This document shows positions 61,794-64,000 of a DNA stretch of 64,000 nt, in pieces; within the stretch, counting starts at the first letter, position 1; every line of letters begins with the position of its first letter. A program made the position numbers and the translations under genes. The stretch comes from Flavobacterium lipolyticum (GTDB taxonomy: Bacteria; Bacteroidota; Bacteroidia; Flavobacteriales; Flavobacteriaceae), in assembly GCF_020905335.1 (NCBI RefSeq), contig NZ_JAJJMN010000002.1:124001-188000 (forward strand), read 5' to 3'. The notes beneath the pieces were generated by a model. It saw nothing but the letters and a program-made list of their open reading frames with translations. It was not told the origin of the DNA and made no database searches.

Positions 61794-62588
61794 TTACGAA
61801 TGTGCAGTATTTTCTTTATAGGCTTTTGGGGAAGTGTTGGTGTGTTTTTTGAAGAAATTGGAAAAGTAAAAAGGATCATTAAAACCTAATGCATAAGCGA
61901 CTTCTTTTACTGTCAATTTTTCATAAGTAAAAAGGCGTTTGGCTTCGGAAATGATCAATCCGAAAATAACATTCTGAGCCGTTTTATTGGTATGCAATTT
62001 TGAAAGTTCGTTTAGTTTTGATTCTGTTGTACCAATCAGCGTTGCTAATTCGTTTACAGAAAGATTCTTGTCGAAGTTTTGTAAAATCGCTTCCAGAAAG
62101 TGAAGAAACAGCGCATCGGGTTTGTAGATTTCATCCCCACGATTAATTTTGGTTCGGTTGATTTCGATCAATATCAATTCAATTCGGCTGTGAATAGAGG
62201 TGAGGTATTGATAGGGCATTTGTAGTAACTCTTTGCCTATCGTTTCTAATTCCTGAATAACAAACGGGCTATTGTCTACCACAATCATTTCATTCATGGC
62301 AAAGTGACAAAACAGTCCGTTATGGAAAATCAATTCCATATCGGTATCGTCTTTGCAGAAAAAATTATAGGTAAATTCTAAAACAAATCCCGTTGCATTC
62401 CCGATGTTTTTGAAATAATGAATCTGACCGGAAGTAATGGTGATAACAGCATTTTGAGTTAAGGTAAATTCATTTTCATCTACAGAAATAACAGTCGAAC
62501 CCGAAGTGCAATACACAAGCACATATTTTAAAACGCGTCTGGGCTGTTTTAAACCTGTCGCCTGATCGAATGTTTTTATCGAAACCAT
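61794..62588 (-). CDS. AraC family transcriptional regulator
   Basis: The 264-residue protein has an N-terminal cupin-like ligand region (VISVDENEFTLTQNAVITIT) and two C-terminal HTH motifs (LSVNELATLIGTTESKLNEL; LTVKEVAYALGFNDPFYFSN) ending FKKHTNTSPKAYK, the AraC family signature. It may control the DoxX-cupin operon immediately downstream. Ligand unknown. Confidence 0.9.
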   Translation of the reverse strand: MVSIKTFDQATGLKQPRRVLKYVLVYCTSGSTVISVDENEFTLTQNAVITITSGQIHYFKNIGNATGFVLEFTYNFFCKDDTDMELIFHNGLFCHFAMNEMIVVDNSPFVIQELETIGKELLQMPYQYLTSIHSRIELILIEINRTKINRGDEIYKPDALFLHFLEAILQNFDKNLSVNELATLIGTTESKLNELSKLHTNKTAQNVIFGLIISEAKRLFTYEKLTVKEVAYALGFNDPFYFSNFFKKHTNTSPKAYKENTAHS

Positions 62589-62723
62589 ATTGAAAATAGT
62601 GTTGGATCAAAAGTAAGATTTATTTCATGAAGTTGATCAAAGAGGGTATACAGATTTGTTCTGTTATTGCATTTTGGGGTACTGTGTGTGAATTTCTGTT
62701 CTGTGTAGTTGGAACGCACAAAG

Positions 62724-62877
62724 CACACGGATGGTACTGATTCGCTCTGCGAAAACGCGGATCAACACAGATTTTTTTATATTATTAGGTAGAAGTTAAT
62801 TGATGTCTTCAAAATATTACTACCGTAAAAATCCACGTAGATCCGCGTTTTCGTGAAACGAATCCGCGCACTCAGCG
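62724..62877. repeat. Second fold-back palindrome
   Basis: Arms at 62724-62778 and 62827-62877 are imperfect inverted copies (GAAAACGCGGATC against GATCCGCGTTTTC) of the same family as the unit at 50527-50805. It fills most of the 300-nt gap between araC and the AHSA1 gene. Confidence 0.8.
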
Positions 62878-62888
62878 TTTCTTTATTA

Positions 62889-63386
62889 TTATTCTGATAA
62901 AGTTTTTAGTAATTGTTCCAGGTTGTCAATGCTCATTTTAAACCCTTGTTCGAAGCCCATTTCAATCATTTTTTCCAGACGTTCCAGCGATTCATTGAAA
63001 ATTGTGATGCTCACTTTGGTAATGCCGTTTTGCTCACTAAAGCTATGATCCCAGTTGGAGCCCGGCAGTTCGCGATTTTCATTTTGGTCCGCAAAAGCAT
63101 TGAACATCTTAAAATTCGTCTTTGGCGTAATCGAAGTGTATTCCTGAACCGCCCAGCGTTCGAATCCTTCGGGACTTACCATGGCGTAGAATCTGCGTCC
63201 GCCAACTTCAAAAGTCATGTGTTTCGTTTTAGACGACCAGGGTTTTGGAGCTACCCATTGATCGAGAAGTTCCGGTTTGGTAAAAGCATCCCAAACCAAC
63301 GGAAGTTCGGCATTAAATTCTCGGTTTATGATTACCGTTTTGGTGGCTTTATCTACGGTAAAATCAAATTGCAAATCGTTTTTCAT
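62889..63386 (-). CDS. AHSA1/SRPBCC-domain protein
   Basis: The 165-residue protein has a START-like fold with [20 protein letters not shown] at the N-terminus, then [20 protein letters not shown] and a C-terminal helix. Such domains bind hydrophobic ligands. It overlaps the upstream ArsR-like gene by 4 nt (ATGA), so the two are co-translated. Confidence 0.88.
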   Translation of the reverse strand: MKNDLQFDFTVDKATKTVIINREFNAELPLVWDAFTKPELLDQWVAPKPWSSKTKHMTFEVGGRRFYAMVSPEGFERWAVQEYTSITPKTNFKMFNAFADQNENRELPGSNWDHSFSEQNGITKVSITIFNESLERLEKMIEMGFEQGFKMSIDNLEQLLKTLSE

Positions 63387-63703
63387 TTGTTCTGTTTTTT
63401 AAGCGTTACTAATAGTTCGTCAAGCTGATTGAACTTGGTTTCCCAGATTTCCCTGAATTGGACTAACCATTGATCAATCTCTTTCATTTTTTCAATTTCA
63501 AGCGAATAATAAATTTCCCGGCCTTGTTGTTCCTGTTTAAGCAAATCGCATTCTACTAGTATGCGAAGGTGTTTCGAAACCGATTGTCGGGAGGCATTGA
63601 AGTTCTCTGCGATGGCATTTGGTGTCATTGCCTGTACAGCGATCAGCGTTAGAATTGACCTTCTAGTCGGGTCGGCTATGGCTTGGAAAATGTCACGTCT
63701 CAT
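63383..63703 (-). CDS. ArsR-family winged-helix regulator
   Basis: The 106-residue protein has [20 protein letters not shown] and the recognition helix region [20 protein letters not shown], the ArsR fold. No metal-binding CxC motif is seen, so it may be a non-metal-sensing type, as is common when paired with an AHSA1/SRPBCC gene. Pairing suggests regulation of its own operon. Confidence 0.9.
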   Translation of the reverse strand: MRRDIFQAIADPTRRSILTLIAVQAMTPNAIAENFNASRQSVSKHLRILVECDLLKQEQQGREIYYSLEIEKMKEIDQWLVQFREIWETKFNQLDELLVTLKKQNK

Positions 63704-64000
63704 ACTATTCCGGTTTTAATTAAGAAACCAATTGGTTGTAAATATACGCGCAACTATTCGGTTTCGCAATTTTTTTAGCAGCTATTTTAGGAAATAGTCT
63801 CTCAAAGTCGCTAAGGCACAAGGTTTTATGGTGATTTGTGGCTTGTTGTTTGTGGTTTGTGGTTTGTTGTTTCAAGTTTCAAGTTTCAAGTTTCAAGTTT
63901 CAAGTTTCAAGTTTCAGGTTTCAAGTTTCAGGTTTCAGGTTTCAAGTTTCCGCAATCTTGTCATTTCGACCGAAGGGAGAAATCACACTAGAAACTTCGC
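63704..64000. repeat. Intergenic repeats at window end, including heptad array
   Basis: An 11-unit array of TTTCAAG / TTTCAGG heptads runs 63870-63946, followed by a REP-like sequence beginning GTCATTTCGACCGAAGG (from 63960) that is cut by the window end. Confidence 0.85.

Overview
The window reads as a chromosomal segment of a Flavobacterium-like member of the Bacteroidetes. The evidence is AT-rich DNA, type IX secretion (T9SS) C-terminal sorting domains, a PorP/SprF protein and a gliding-type CHU_C domain, promoters with the Bacteroidetes -7 box TAnnTTTG, and the near absence of Shine-Dalgarno sequences. No plasmid, phage or CRISPR locus was seen. The species cannot be named from the sequence alone.

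Bases 1-26,000 form a surface and secretion region with long AT-rich intergenic gaps. It starts inside a giant multidomain T9SS cargo protein. Next come a TPR/LuxR-type membrane regulator and a 1517-residue secreted protein built from a modular 56/90-residue repeat array. A CHU_C-tailed protein, a PorP/SprF outer membrane protein and a small receiver-like protein follow. The rest is a secreted protein sharing the repeat protein's N-terminal module, a two-unit M16 peptidase, a further secreted protein, a CAP-domain lipoprotein and a reprolysin-type metalloprotease with a T9SS tail. Several share upstream motifs and may be co-regulated; this is inference.

Bases 26,000-43,200 are mostly housekeeping: tRNA-Tyr; a TlpA-like thiol oxidoreductase split by an in-frame TGA; a J-domain/KTSC protein; a run of tightly packed small genes; a VWA/MoxR-type AAA+ pair; a frameshifted prolyl-4-hydroxylase-like gene; MarR plus serine hydrolase; a DMT transporter; glutamate dehydrogenase preceded by two tiny ORFs and a terminator; a sterol-desaturase-family enzyme; and a DNA-deoxyinosine glycosylase.

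Bases 43,200-64,000 lie mostly on the minus strand. They hold an MlaEFD-type lipid transport operon, a small-enzyme cluster (DoxX, VOC, DinB), Crp/Fnr plus GNAT genes, and an RND efflux operon (membrane fusion protein, pump, a 37-residue membrane peptide, outer membrane factor). A divergently placed TetR gene is linked to the efflux operon by five copies of a 28-bp operator-like repeat. Then come a HicAB toxin-antitoxin locus whose toxin carries a nonsense codon, a MarR-GNAT fusion, DoxX/cupin, AraC, and an ArsR/AHSA1 pair.

Intergenic DNA is rich in dispersed repeats: heptanucleotide arrays in strict 7-nt register at four places, long fold-back palindromes, a (GTT)n microsatellite, hairpin clusters and a possible MITE. 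Three genes (tlpA-like, 2OG oxygenase, hicA) each carry a single inactivating change, which may be real decay or sequence error.
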